Positions 36,025 through 45,356 of a DNA stretch of 64,000 nt are shown piece after piece. Each line of letters begins with the position of its first letter. The first letter of the stretch is position 1. Source of the DNA: Campylobacter concisus (GTDB lineage: Bacteria > Campylobacterota > Campylobacteria > Campylobacterales > Campylobacteraceae); the NCBI RefSeq assembly GCF_015230015.1, contig NZ_JAAKZC010000005.1, positions 1-64,000 of the forward strand, written 5' to 3'. The notes under the pieces are model-generated. The model saw only the letters and a list, made by a program, of their open reading frames with translations, was not told where the DNA came from and made no database searches. The translations under genes and the position numbers were made by a program.

Positions 36025-37050
36025 CTACTCCTGCATCGTGATCCATTTTTGTGCGATCCTAACGGCATTTGTCGCAGCTCCCACGCGGATCTGATCGGCA
36101 CTGCACCAAAGGTGAAGTACATTTGCTCTAAAGTTATCAACCCTGATCCTACCAACATAAGTCTCGTTTGTATCGCTTGAGATAGTAGGCATCGGATACT
36201 CTTTTTTAGCTGGATTATCGACTACAACGACGCTTGGTGCCTTGCTTAATATCTCTCTTGCCGCATCTGCGCTCACGTCTTTGTCAAAGTGGATAGTGAT
36301 CGCCTCAGAGTGGCTTCTAAGCACTGGCACACGCACGCAAGTTGCGCTCACTTCGATATCTTTGTGAAGGATCTTTTGCGTTTCATTGACCATTTTCATC
36401 TCTTCTTTTGTGTAGTCATTGTCCAAAAAGACATCGATGTGAGGGATCACGTTTAGCGCTAAGCGGTGCGCAAAGACCTTTGGCTCGCACTCATCAAGCT
36501 TAAATTCAAAAAACTTTTGCATCTGCACAACAAGCTCTTCCATGCCCTCTTTGCCAGCGCCACTTGCTGCTTGATAGGTAGAAACATCGACCCTGTTGAT
36601 GCCAAAAGCGTCATTTAGTGGTTTTAAAATTTGCACCATTTGGATGGTTGAGCAGTTTGGATTAGCGATGATGCCGCGGTTTTTCCACATGGCAATGTCG
36701 CTTGGGTTACACTCAGGCACGACTAGCGGGATATCTTTATCCATCCTAAAATGGCTGGTGTTATCGATGACTACTGCACCGCTATCAGCTGCAAATTTAG
36801 CAAATTTCTCTGAAACTGAGCCGCCTGCGCTAAAAAATGCGATATCGATCTCATGCTCGCTAAAAACTTTCTCTGTTAGCTCTTTTACTTTGTAGTTTTT
36901 GCCTTTAAATTCTATCTTACTGCCAGCACTTTTGGCACTTGCAAGCGGCAAAAGCTCACCAACTGGGAAATCAACCTCTTCCATAACTCTAAAAAGCTCT
37001 TCGCCGACCGCTCCTGTCGCACCAACGACCGCTACGTTAAATTTTCTCAT
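36025..37050 (-). CDS. asd: Aspartate-semialdehyde dehydrogenase
   Basis: Makes aspartate semialdehyde for lysine, diaminopimelate, threonine and methionine synthesis. The protein has 341 residues. The NADP-binding VVGATGAVGEEL lies at the N-terminus, the catalytic cysteine is in IANPNCSTIQMV near residue 128, and the substrate block is STYQAASGAGKEGM. The open frame runs 18 codons further up, but this ATG has a good AGGAG 7 bases before it and begins the conserved fold. The position after flgR is the same as in C. jejuni. Confidence 0.95.
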   Translation of the reverse strand: MRKFNVAVVGATGAVGEELFRVMEEVDFPVGELLPLASAKSAGSKIEFKGKNYKVKELTEKVFSEHEIDIAFFSAGGSVSEKFAKFAADSGAVVIDNTSHFRMDKDIPLVVPECNPSDIAMWKNRGIIANPNCSTIQMVQILKPLNDAFGINRVDVSTYQAASGAGKEGMEELVVQMQKFFEFKLDECEPKVFAHRLALNVIPHIDVFLDNDYTKEEMKMVNETQKILHKDIEVSATCVRVPVLRSHSEAITIHFDKDVSADAAREILSKAPSVVVVDNPAKKEYPMPTISSDTNETYVGRIRVDNFRANVLHLWCSADQIRVGAATNAVRIAQKWITMQE

Positions 37051-37120
37051 CTGCTCTCCTTGGTTTCTTTTAATTTTCTTAATTTGCATAATTTTACTAG
37101 CCAAAAACTTAAATTTTTAC

Positions 37121-38275
37121 CTATTTTTTACTTCTCGCCTGCAAAAATAGATCTTTTGGCAAAATTTCATCGCCCTCGCTTAGTATCGCCGCACGCTGCA
37201 CAACTGAGATGAGCTCTCTTATGTTGCCTGGATAGTCATAGCCTAAAAGCTCCTCTTTGGCTGCTTTTGAGAAATTTTTAGCCTCAAAACCATACTCTTT
37301 GCAGCATTTTTCTAAGGCATCTTGTGCGATAGGCAAAATTTCATCTTTTCGCTCGCGAAGTGGCGGTATAAAAAGTGGGATCGTGTTTAGGCGGTAGAAA
37401 AGATCCTCTCTAAACCTGCCCTCGTTCATCGCAAGCTCTAAATTTGCATTTGTAGCGCAGATGATGCGAACGTCTATCTTTTCGCTCTTTGTGGCGCCAA
37501 GTCTTGTTATCTCACGCTCCTGCAAAGCACGAAGCAGCTTTGGTTGTAAATTTATTGGCATCTCGCCGATCTCATCTAAAAATAGCGTTCCGCCATTTGC
37601 CAGCTCAAACTGCCCTTTTTTGGTAGTCGCAGCGTCAGTAAATGCGCCCTTTTCAAAGCCAAAAAGCTCACTTTCTATCAAATTTTCAGGTATCGCAGCC
37701 ATATTTAAAGCGATAAAAGCGGCATCTTTTCTTGGTGAGTTTGCGTGGATAAATTTAGCAAAGACCTCCTTGCCAACGCCGCTTTCGCCACTAAGCATGA
37801 CTGAAGCATCGGTTCTTGCAGCTTTTAGTGCGATATTTAGCGTGGCTTCAAGTGCCTTTGACGTAGCTAAAAAGCCACTATTTTCGCTTTTTTCTTCAGT
37901 TTTTTTTATGCTTTTTGGAGTCTTTTGTTTTAGCGCCTCTACTCTTTTTATCGCCTCGTAAAGGGTTGAGACGTCAAATGGCTTGGTTAAAAAGTCCTTC
38001 ACGCCAAGCCTAACGCTTTCGATCGCCTTATTTAGCGTGGCGTTGCCAGTCATTATGATGACGTCAAATTTGCCGTTTAGCTCTTTTATAAACTCAAGTC
38101 CGTCCATTTTTGGCATGTTTATGTCGGTGATGATTAGATCAGTGTCGTCGCCTAGCTTTTTTAGAGCCTCAACTGCGCTCTTATAGCTTTTGATGTTTAG
38201 CTCATCGTACTCGCCAAGTGCGATCTCAAGCGACTTTCGCATATTGATGTCATCTTCTACTATGACGATATTCAT
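37121..38275 (-). CDS. flgR: Sigma54-dependent response regulator FlgR, without DNA-binding domain
   Basis: A 384-residue NtrC-type activator of sigma54 flagellar genes, expected partner of the FlgS kinase. The receiver domain (1-115) has Glu7-Asp8-Asp9, the phosphorylated Asp51 and Lys98. The AAA+ domain has Walker A GESGVGKE at 163-170 and the sigma54 contact loop GAFTDA at 210-215, where most activators have GAFTGA. The protein stops soon after the AAA+ lid (NIRELISVVQRAAIL), so the usual Fis-type helix-turn-helix is absent, as in Helicobacter FlgR. It should act from solution without an enhancer site. The flgP-flgQ-flgR-asd order supports the name. Confidence 0.9.
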   Translation of the reverse strand: MNIVIVEDDINMRKSLEIALGEYDELNIKSYKSAVEALKKLGDDTDLIITDINMPKMDGLEFIKELNGKFDVIIMTGNATLNKAIESVRLGVKDFLTKPFDVSTLYEAIKRVEALKQKTPKSIKKTEEKSENSGFLATSKALEATLNIALKAARTDASVMLSGESGVGKEVFAKFIHANSPRKDAAFIALNMAAIPENLIESELFGFEKGAFTDAATTKKGQFELANGGTLFLDEIGEMPINLQPKLLRALQEREITRLGATKSEKIDVRIICATNANLELAMNEGRFREDLFYRLNTIPLFIPPLRERKDEILPIAQDALEKCCKEYGFEAKNFSKAAKEELLGYDYPGNIRELISVVQRAAILSEGDEILPKDLFLQARSKK

Positions 38276-38287
38276 TTGATCTCTTTT

Positions 38288-38680
38288 TTATTGAAGTGTG
38301 CCGATGATAGCGGATTTTGGCTTAAATTCCACCATAAATCTAACTGGTAAAATTTTCAAATTTGAAGCGTTTGAAATCTGTGTATTTTTGACATTAAGCT
38401 CATTTTTTATCATCGCTTTTTTTAAGACAAAGCAGTCAAAAATTTCATCTTTGTGTAAATTTAAAAAGTCAAGAGTTGTGGAGTTTTCATCTTTAAAAGC
38501 GTCTACCTGGCAAAGAAATTTTGGTTTTGGATTTGGCGAAAGGGTCATCGCCTTTGAAAATGAAATTTCCTCATGAGCGATGATATGATTTGTCGTATCG
38601 ATCTTTGCCCAGAAGATAAACTCCTCCAGGCAAAAGGCGAAATTTAAAAGTATCGTTAGTAAGAAAAGACTTCTCGCCAC
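38288..38680 (-). CDS. flgQ: Flagellar motility protein FlgQ
   Basis: A 130-residue exported protein with an N-terminal signal (LFLLTILLNFAFCLEE). It has no recognised fold. The name rests on position: it lies between flgP and flgR exactly as in C. jejuni, where FlgQ is needed for FlgP stability and motility. Two Cys (FLCQVD and DCFVLK) could form a disulfide. It overlaps the end of flgP by 25 bases. Confidence 0.78.
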   Translation of the reverse strand: MARSLFLLTILLNFAFCLEEFIFWAKIDTTNHIIAHEEISFSKAMTLSPNPKPKFLCQVDAFKDENSTTLDFLNLHKDEIFDCFVLKKAMIKNELNVKNTQISNASNLKILPVRFMVEFKPKSAIIGTLQ

Positions 38681-39156
38681 TTATCTTCGTCTATCTTAAG
38701 CTCCATATTTACCTTATAAAGCCCGTCTTTGAAATTTTCATTCACGATCCTCGCGTTTTTAACAAGGCCTTGAACCTTTGAAGTGATAGATGAGTCGTTT
38801 AGCATCGCGTCTCTTACGGTGTCTTCAGCGTTGATCTTTACGCCGTAAAGCTTGCCTGCAAGCTGAGAATAAGCATCAGCCATCGCTGCTCTTTTTGCAA
38901 GAGTGACTGACTGAGCGTATGAGAGCGAATTTAGCGGAGCTATGCCCTCGCCTGTGGCTCTAAAAGTGGTCTCTCTTGGAGCGCTATCATATATCATCTT
39001 CTCTTTTTTCATCACCTCTCTAAGATCGTCTTTATCGACCTTTTGGATGACTACGTTGCGGTTTGATGTGCTAGTTGGCTCGCCCATAAAGCCGTTAAAT
39101 GAGCAGCCGCCAAAAACAGCTATCATCAAAGCAAAAGATAAAATTTTAACCTTCAT
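38656..39156 (-). CDS. flgP: Outer-membrane lipoprotein FlgP (basal disk)
   Basis: A 166-residue lipoprotein. The signal peptide ends in the lipobox FGGC. The LPP20-like core includes ATGEGIAPLNSLSYAQSVTLAKRAAMADAYSQL. In C. jejuni FlgP forms the large basal disk around the flagellar motor that raises torque. A TTG two codons upstream is possible, but the ATG has AAGG 8 bases before it. It is followed immediately by flgQ and preceded by gyrA, as in C. jejuni. Confidence 0.88.
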   Translation of the reverse strand: MKVKILSFALMIAVFGGCSFNGFMGEPTSTSNRNVVIQKVDKDDLREVMKKEKMIYDSAPRETTFRATGEGIAPLNSLSYAQSVTLAKRAAMADAYSQLAGKLYGVKINAEDTVRDAMLNDSSITSKVQGLVKNARIVNENFKDGLYKVNMELKIDEDKWREVFSY

Positions 39157-39200
39157 AAACAACCTTTTTTATGCTTTTATTTAAAATTTAATAGCAAAAT

Positions 39201-41822
39201 TTATTCCAAAAGCCCCATATCTTCGCTTGGTGCTTCGTCCTCGTCCTCGCCATCATCTGCCTTAGGGCATCTTGCGATACTTACAACATCATCGCCATCG
39301 ACATTTACGACGATAACGCCGCTTGTATTACGTCCTGCTTTGCGGATGCTTTGCATATCAACTCTTATCATCTTGCCACTTGATGTTAGAGCCATCAGAT
39401 CTTGCTCTTCATCAACCATCACAACGCCCACTAGATCGCCTGTTCTGCTTGTTAGCTTCATGCAGATGACGCCTTTGCCACCGCGGTTTGTCAAGCGGTA
39501 CTCATCAGCGGTTGTGCGCTTGCCGATACCTTTTTGAGATATGCTTAAAATTTCTTGATCATTGCTTTCGATGACTGCAGCACCCACGACCTCATCGCCT
39601 TGCTCTTTAAATTTAATGCCAGTTACGCCGCGTGCAGTTCTTCCCATTTGGCGAACTTTGCTGATCTTAAATTTAAGACACATGCCCTTTTTAGTAACGA
39701 CAAATAGCATTGTCTCATCGCCTGAGTTTGCGTCCTCTTCGGCATTTACATTATCTTCATCGATCTCATTTTGAAGCTCTTCAACTTCAAGCACCTCTGT
39801 CTCAACGCTTAGCTCGTTTTCAGGATCGGTGACTGGCATATCATCATATGTTTGAGCGATGAGCGCAGTTACTAGCTCGTCGTTCTCATCAAGGCTGATC
39901 GCTCTTACGCCAACTGAGCGGATGTTTTTAAACTCACTTAAATTTGTGCGTTTTACGATGCCATTTTTAGTGAAGAATGCTAGCGATTTACTCTCATCAA
40001 AGTCAGTCGTTGGGATGATCGCTTTGATCTTCTCATCAGGCTGCAACTGGATCAAATTTACAACTGCTTTGCCCTTTGCCGTGCGGCTTCCCTCTGGGAT
40101 CTTATATACTTTTAGCCAGTAGAGCTGTCCGCGGTCAGTCACAAACATAAGCGTATCGTGAGTATTTGAAGTAAAGAAGCTCTCTATAAAGTCATCATCG
40201 TATGTCGTGACCGCTACTTTGCCCTTGCCACCGCGTTTTTGCTTCTCGTACTGCTTGCTTGGCACACGCTTGATGTAGCCGCGGTGAGTTATGGTTACTA
40301 CCATATTTTCATTTGGTATAAGATCTTCGATGTCGATATCATCGTAGTCATCAACGATCTCAGTTACTCTTGGTACTTTAAATTTATTTTTGATCTCTAA
40401 AAGCTCTTCTTTGATCAAATTTTCAAGCAATGTCTCGCTCTTTAAAATTTCATCAAGTCTTGCGATCTCAGCCATAAGCTCGGCCAGTTCAGCCTCTAGT
40501 TTTTCTCTCTCTAGGCCTGTAAGCTTGCTTAGACGCATATCAAGGATAGCATTTGCTTGAAGCTCTGAGAGGTTAAATTTACTCATCAAGCCTTCTCTAG
40601 CAACCGCTGTATCGGCACTATTTCTAATAAGCTCGATCACCTCGTCGATGTTATCAAGTGCGATCTTTAGACCCTCTAAGATGTGGGCTCTTGCGCGCGC
40701 TTTTTCAAGCTCAAATATCGTTCTTCTAATGATAACGGTTTTTCTGTGATTTAAAAATAGCTTAAGTAGCTCAATAAGGTTAAATACCTTTGGCTCTTTG
40801 TTATTAATAGCAAGCATAATAACGCCAAAAGTGCTCTCCATCGTGGTTGATTTAAAGAGATTATTTAGCACGATGTCGCTCATAGCGTCGCGTTTTAGCT
40901 CGATGACTACGCGGATGCCGTCCTTGTCAGACTCATCTCTAACCTCACTGATGCCATCTATCTGCTTATCTTTTACAAGCTCAGCGATCTGCTCGATAAG
41001 CCTTGCTTTGTTTGTTTGATAAGGTAGCTCGTCGATTACTATGACGTCTTTGTTTGGCTTTTTTTCTATGTGAGTTTTGGCTCTTAGTTTGACCCTACCA
41101 CGACCTGTGCGGTAGGCCTCTATGATGCCTTTTTTACCAAAGATGATACCGCCGGTTGGAAAGTCTGGACCTTTTATAAATTCCATCACCTCTTCAAGTG
41201 TCGCCTCTTTGTTTTCAAGAAGTAGCAAAAGACCGTCTATCAGCTCATCAAGGCTGTGTGGTGGGATATTTGTCGCCATACCGACCGCAATACCGCTTGA
41301 TCCGTTTAATAGTAAATTTGGCACACGGCTAGGCAAAACATCTGGCTCGACCTCTCTATCGTCGTAGTTTGGTACAAAATCAACCGTATCTTTATCGATA
41401 TCTTTTAAAAGCTCTTCAGTAAGCATGGTCATTCTAGCTTCGGTATAACGCATCGCAGCTGCGCTGTCGCCGTCAATCGAGCCAAAGTTTCCTTGTCCAT
41501 CAACGACTGGATAACGCATAGAAAATTTCTGAGCCATACGAACAAGTGCGTCATAAACCGCTATGTCGCCGTGTGGGTGGTACTTACCGATGACTTCACC
41601 GACGATACGAGCTGACTTCATATAGGCACTTCTGCTGCCAACGCCGAGGTTATCCATAGCGTATAAAATTCTTCTATGAACTGGCTTTAGTCCGTCTCTA
41701 GCGTCAGGCAAAGCACGTCCGACGATGACACTCATAGAGTAGTCAAGATAGCTATTTTTTATAGAATCTTCGATATCAACTGAAGCGATATCTTGAGTTA
41801 ATTCAAGTAGATTGTCTTTCAT
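39201..41822 (-). CDS. gyrA: DNA gyrase subunit A
   Basis: The breakage-reunion subunit of DNA gyrase, 873 residues. The N-terminal domain has the catalytic tyrosine in [11 protein letters not shown]. The C-terminal beta-pinwheel has the GyrA box (QKRGGKGK) near residue 545. An acidic insert ([22 protein letters not shown] region) sits in the pinwheel and another acidic run at the tail. In the quinolone-resistance region the sequence is [14 protein letters not shown]: residue 87 is Ile (codon ATA), equivalent to Thr86 of C. jejuni and Ser83 of E. coli. Asp91 is intact. Confidence 0.97.
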   Translation of the reverse strand: MKDNLLELTQDIASVDIEDSIKNSYLDYSMSVIVGRALPDARDGLKPVHRRILYAMDNLGVGSRSAYMKSARIVGEVIGKYHPHGDIAVYDALVRMAQKFSMRYPVVDGQGNFGSIDGDSAAAMRYTEARMTMLTEELLKDIDKDTVDFVPNYDDREVEPDVLPSRVPNLLLNGSSGIAVGMATNIPPHSLDELIDGLLLLLENKEATLEEVMEFIKGPDFPTGGIIFGKKGIIEAYRTGRGRVKLRAKTHIEKKPNKDVIVIDELPYQTNKARLIEQIAELVKDKQIDGISEVRDESDKDGIRVVIELKRDAMSDIVLNNLFKSTTMESTFGVIMLAINNKEPKVFNLIELLKLFLNHRKTVIIRRTIFELEKARARAHILEGLKIALDNIDEVIELIRNSADTAVAREGLMSKFNLSELQANAILDMRLSKLTGLEREKLEAELAELMAEIARLDEILKSETLLENLIKEELLEIKNKFKVPRVTEIVDDYDDIDIEDLIPNENMVVTITHRGYIKRVPSKQYEKQKRGGKGKVAVTTYDDDFIESFFTSNTHDTLMFVTDRGQLYWLKVYKIPEGSRTAKGKAVVNLIQLQPDEKIKAIIPTTDFDESKSLAFFTKNGIVKRTNLSEFKNIRSVGVRAISLDENDELVTALIAQTYDDMPVTDPENELSVETEVLEVEELQNEIDEDNVNAEEDANSGDETMLFVVTKKGMCLKFKISKVRQMGRTARGVTGIKFKEQGDEVVGAAVIESNDQEILSISQKGIGKRTTADEYRLTNRGGKGVICMKLTSRTGDLVGVVMVDEEQDLMALTSSGKMIRVDMQSIRKAGRNTSGVIVVNVDGDDVVSIARCPKADDGEDEDEAPSEDMGLLE

Positions 41823-41848
41823 TTTTATCCTTAAATTTAGCTTGTGGG

Positions 41849-41854
41849 ATTTTA
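41849..41854 (-). promoter_or_regulatory. Possible gyrA -10 box
   Basis: TAAAAT on the minus strand, preceded by GGC and T-rich sequence, lies 27 bases before the gyrA ATG. It is a plausible sigma70 -10 box with a short leader. Confidence 0.35.
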
Positions 41855-41894
41855 GCCAAAAATTGATAAAAACTTTCTAAGGGCAAAGCGGCCT

Positions 41895-41910
41895 GGGTTA
41901 AATTTAACCC
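41895..41910 (-). terminator. Palindrome directly after cheR
   Basis: A perfect 16-base palindrome, GGGTTAAATTTAACCC, directly abuts the cheR stop codon. It resembles the other AAATTT-centred hairpins that end genes in this window. A weak terminator is likely. Confidence 0.45.
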
Positions 41911-42735
41911 TTAAGCACGCTCATAATATGTAGCTCCGTTTGAAAAACGCTTTGTGTAAAGTGGGGTGTAAGGCACAAGATCAGCGTGTCCTGCGTAGAG
42001 CCTGCCCTCTGGTTTAAGCATCCTATGCAGCCTCTCGACGCATTTTAGTCTAAATTCGTCGTCAAAATATATCATCATATTTCTTGAAAGGACGATGTCA
42101 AATTTACCAAGATTAAACATCGCATCGTCAAAGACATTTAAAATTTTAAACTCACACCTTGGCAAAATTTCCTTTTTGATGAGAAATTTGTCATCTTTTT
42201 TTGTAAAAAATCTCTCCTTTTGAAACTCGCTTAGCCTATGTAAGCTCCTCTCGCCATAGCTTCCAACGCTACAAGCTTGTATGGCTTCTGAGTTTATGTC
42301 GATGCCAGTTAGCTGGATATCACTTTGTTTAAGACCAAATTCATAAGCAAGCATAGCAAGCGAATAGGTCTCATCGCCAGTTGAGCAAGGCGCGCATAAA
42401 ATTCTAGCCTCCCCAAGCTCTTTTGCGTAGTAGATCACGTCTTTTAGCTGTGCTAGCTCTCTATAAAAATATGTCTCATTTACGGTGACTAAATTTAAAA
42501 GATCTTGCCTAAGCAGCGTGTCAAATCTTATCATCGAAACTAGATCTTTAAAGCTTTTTATCTGGCGGTTTTTGGCAAATATACTAACTCTTTGCAGAGT
42601 GATGTCCCGCTTTGGCTCCAGATCAACACCGCAAAGCGTCTTTATAGTGCTCATAAATTCGTTAAATCCATCCATATCGCTTGGTGCTTTTGCCTCTAAA
42701 ACTTCGCTTTGTTTATCCACTTTGTTAAAAAGCAT
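41911..42735 (-). CDS. cheR: Chemotaxis methyltransferase CheR
   Basis: Methylates glutamates of chemoreceptors using S-adenosylmethionine. The protein has 274 residues: a helical N-terminal domain, then a SAM-binding domain with ARILCAPCSTGDETYSLAMLA near residue 110 and the conserved RNMMIYFD block. Substrates here would be the two receptors in this window and others elsewhere. It overlaps cheB by 11 bases, so methylation and demethylation enzymes are coupled. Confidence 0.93.
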   Translation of the reverse strand: MLFNKVDKQSEVLEAKAPSDMDGFNEFMSTIKTLCGVDLEPKRDITLQRVSIFAKNRQIKSFKDLVSMIRFDTLLRQDLLNLVTVNETYFYRELAQLKDVIYYAKELGEARILCAPCSTGDETYSLAMLAYEFGLKQSDIQLTGIDINSEAIQACSVGSYGERSLHRLSEFQKERFFTKKDDKFLIKKEILPRCEFKILNVFDDAMFNLGKFDIVLSRNMMIYFDDEFRLKCVERLHRMLKPEGRLYAGHADLVPYTPLYTKRFSNGATYYERA

Positions 42736-43291
42736 TTAAAAACTCCTCAAGCTCTTTTCTTATCATCATTAAATTTAACGATTTTAAATTTTGATTTAGC
42801 TCCTTAGCACGCTTTGGCATGCCATAAACTATGGCGCTCTCTTCGTTTTCAGCTATGCATTTTGCGCCTGCTTTATAAAGCTTATCAAGCCCAGCTGCAC
42901 CATCATCGCCGATGCCAGTTAGCAAGATCGCAAGTAAATTTACATTTTTGGCGATCTGCGTGCCTGAGTTAAAAAGTACATCAACATTTGGCGTGTATAT
43001 CGTTTTTATCTCAGGTTGTGGCTTTGCGCTAACTGGCAAAGTCGCTGAAATTTCAAAATTTTGATCACAGATATAGACGATATTTTCTCTTAAATTTGTC
43101 TTTTCGCTTAGAATTTCAACATTTATGTTGCACTCCCTGCCCATTTGCGTGACAAATGAGTTTATAAACATCTTATTCATATGCTGAGCGATGACGACCA
43201 TCGCACCATTTAAATTTATATCTTTTAATAGTTTTTTTATATGACCTGGGCCTCCTGTAGAAGCCCCTATTAAGACCAGTTTTTGAGCCAC
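42725..43291 (-). CDS. cheB: Chemotaxis methylesterase CheB, receiver-less
   Basis: Removes methyl groups from receptors. It has only 188 residues because the N-terminal response-regulator domain is absent, which is the known Campylobacter form. The catalytic triad is visible: Ser11 in GASTGG, His37 in IAQHMNKMF and Asp130 in GIGDDGAAG. Without a receiver it cannot be controlled by CheA phosphorylation in the usual way. It starts 34 bases after the chemoreceptor gene. Confidence 0.92.
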   Translation of the reverse strand: MAQKLVLIGASTGGPGHIKKLLKDINLNGAMVVIAQHMNKMFINSFVTQMGRECNINVEILSEKTNLRENIVYICDQNFEISATLPVSAKPQPEIKTIYTPNVDVLFNSGTQIAKNVNLLAILLTGIGDDGAAGLDKLYKAGAKCIAENEESAIVYGMPKRAKELNQNLKSLNLMMIRKELEEFLNAF

Positions 43292-43325
43292 TAATTGCCT
43301 TTAAATTTAAAATTTATCGCACAAA

Positions 43326-45026
43326 TCAAGTTCTAAATTCACCAAGTTTTGCATTTAGCGTATCTGTCATCTTATTTAGATGCTCAGCAGCTGATGCTAT
43401 CTCTTCTACGCTTCTTGTGCTTTGAGATGAAATTTGACTTATGCCCTCCATGCTTTTTACTATATCGTCAATATCCTTGCCAGTCTTTATATAGTCCTCG
43501 ATAGTTTTATCAGATAGTCCTATGGCTGATCTCATGATATCACTCATATCTCGTATAGTCTTTTGCGCGTTGTTTGCTACGCCTGTTAGCTCGCTTATTT
43601 GCTTAGAATTTATACTCATTTGCTCGCTGCTTTCATTTATCGCTTGAACGATGACGTTGATAGTTGCGTTTATCTCAGTTAAGCTCTTTTGAGTGCGCTC
43701 AGCTAGCTTTCTAACCTCATCTGCAACGACTGCAAAGCCACGTCCATGCTCGCCTGCACGTGCTGCTTCGATGGCTGCATTAAGAGCTAGTAAATTTGTC
43801 TGATCTGCTATGTCATTGATAACCACAAGCACTGATTTTACCTGCTCGGCATCTCGGCTAAGCTGCTCGATCTTGCCAGCCATTTGATTTTCAATATCTG
43901 ATGTCTGAGCGATCTCTGAAGATAAATTTGAGATGGTATTTAGCGTCTCATCAACGTAACTTAGCGCCTTTTTAAGATCATCTTTGCCACCTTTTGCAAC
44001 TTCGATTGACTCTTTCATATATGATTGTATCTCAGTGCAATCCTTCCCAGCATCCTCAACTATCTTGCTTGAGTTTTCTACCCCGCGGCCAGTTTGGACT
44101 GAGGTTGAGCTAAGCTCGTTTGCGATGGAGCTGTTTTCATTTGAGATATCTTTTGCCTCCGAGATCAAAACCCTTACTTTTTCTATAAATTTATTTATAG
44201 CTTCGCTCGCTTTTGCTATCTCATCTTTACCTACAACTTCTAGTTTTCTTGTTAGATCGCCATCGCCACTTGAGAGGTTTGTAGCACGCAAGATTAGCTC
44301 ATTTAGTGGTTTTGTGATAGAAATTTTAGAATAAAGCATGGCAACTATTAGTGAGATGATTAAAACTACGACGGCTATGACGATGAAATTTGTAGTGTTT
44401 GCCTTGGCGTCATTTTGCATGGTAGCTGAAATTTTATCTATCTCTTTATACATACCCTCAAGATTAACAACAGACATCAGCACTACATCTTCATGAAAGA
44501 GGTTTAGTTTTAGCCCTTTTCCTATCTTTCTAATCGTTGAGCCATCTTTTGCTTTAGCTACAAAATTTACAAAAGCGCCCTCGCTATTTTCTGAGGCTTT
44601 TTGCATAAGATCTTTTATGTATTTATAGCCATCTGCGTCAGTTGCTTCAAGTCTATCAAGACCGTTATACTCAGGCACTCCAGGACTTGAGATAACCACG
44701 CCTTTTGTAGTGTAGATACTAAAGTATCCCTTTTTATCATCGCCAAATCTAGCCTTTGAGAGATAGTCGATGATATCTTCTTTTTGATCTTCAATGGTCT
44801 CGTTTGCGTCGTCATAAACCTCTTGAATTTTTAGCAAAATGTTTGAAACGATATCCATCTCCTCGCTCAAAGCTGCCCTTTTGTCGGCTAAGATCGTTTC
44901 AGTCAGCTGTTTGGTGGAAAATTCTATCGCTTTGTTTTGCTCGTAAATGTTTAGAAAGACTAAGATAGCTCCAAGCACCAGTAGGGACGAGACGATCATC
45001 ATCGTCACTTTTGATGAAATTTTCAT
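43326..45026 (-). CDS. Methyl-accepting chemotaxis protein with single Cache sensor
   Basis: A 566-residue receptor. Transmembrane helix 1 is at 8-27. A periplasmic domain of about 160 residues has the sCache_2 pattern ([39 protein letters not shown]). Transmembrane helix 2 lies near 208-230, then HAMP, then the coiled coil with the same hairpin tip as the other receptor ([15 protein letters not shown]). AAGGAGGT precedes the ATG. It is directly upstream of cheB-cheR, which could modify it. Confidence 0.92.
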   Translation of the reverse strand: MKISSKVTMMIVSSLLVLGAILVFLNIYEQNKAIEFSTKQLTETILADKRAALSEEMDIVSNILLKIQEVYDDANETIEDQKEDIIDYLSKARFGDDKKGYFSIYTTKGVVISSPGVPEYNGLDRLEATDADGYKYIKDLMQKASENSEGAFVNFVAKAKDGSTIRKIGKGLKLNLFHEDVVLMSVVNLEGMYKEIDKISATMQNDAKANTTNFIVIAVVVLIISLIVAMLYSKISITKPLNELILRATNLSSGDGDLTRKLEVVGKDEIAKASEAINKFIEKVRVLISEAKDISNENSSIANELSSTSVQTGRGVENSSKIVEDAGKDCTEIQSYMKESIEVAKGGKDDLKKALSYVDETLNTISNLSSEIAQTSDIENQMAGKIEQLSRDAEQVKSVLVVINDIADQTNLLALNAAIEAARAGEHGRGFAVVADEVRKLAERTQKSLTEINATINVIVQAINESSEQMSINSKQISELTGVANNAQKTIRDMSDIMRSAIGLSDKTIEDYIKTGKDIDDIVKSMEGISQISSQSTRSVEEIASAAEHLNKMTDTLNAKLGEFRT

Positions 45027-45066
45027 AATACCTCCTTTTTAATGTTTAAATTTCCTTAATTTTGAG

Positions 45067-45072
45067 ATTATA
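45067..45072 (-). promoter_or_regulatory. Promoter -10 box of the chemoreceptor-cheB-cheR group
   Basis: A perfect TATAAT on the minus strand, preceded by TAC and a TTGCAC-like segment about 17 bases further up, lies about 40 bases before the receptor ATG. It fits a sigma70 promoter. Confidence 0.55.
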
Positions 45073-45092
45073 GTACTATTAAAGTGCAATAT

Positions 45093-45356
45093 TTACTTTT
45101 TATTTGTGATCTTATATAAAAAGCTAAATATCTCAGCCACCGCTTTATATAAATTTGGTGGTATCTCTTGATCGACCTCGACTTTGCTTAAAATTTCAAT
45201 GAGATCAGGATCCTCTTTGATCGGTATATCGTGCTCTTTTGCAAGGCTTATTATCTTGTTTGCTATCTCACCAGCACCGCTTGCAAGCACCTTTGGAGCG
45301 TTATCTTGCGATCTGTTGTAGCCAAGAGCGACAGCTTTTTTCTTATTTACTTGCAT
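45093..45356 (-). CDS. FlhB C-terminal-like protein (FlhX type)
   Basis: An 87-residue protein matching only the tail of FlhB that follows its NPTH self-cleavage site: KKAVALGYNRSQDNAPKVLASGAGEIANKII, then HDIPIKEDPDLIEILSKVEVDQEIPPNLYKAVAEI. Such orphan tails (FlhX, YlqH) occur beside FliK-like genes, and Helicobacter FlhX is reported to replace the FlhB tail in the export gate. Its ATG overlaps the stop of the upstream FliK-like gene (TGATG), so the pair is coupled. Confidence 0.85.
   Translation of the reverse strand: MQVNKKKAVALGYNRSQDNAPKVLASGAGEIANKIISLAKEHDIPIKEDPDLIEILSKVEVDQEIPPNLYKAVAEIFSFLYKITNKK

Noticed and set aside
37461-37961. A 166-codon plus-strand frame opposite flgR
   Set aside because: Ser/Phe/Ala-rich mirror of the AAA+ domain, with no independent support.
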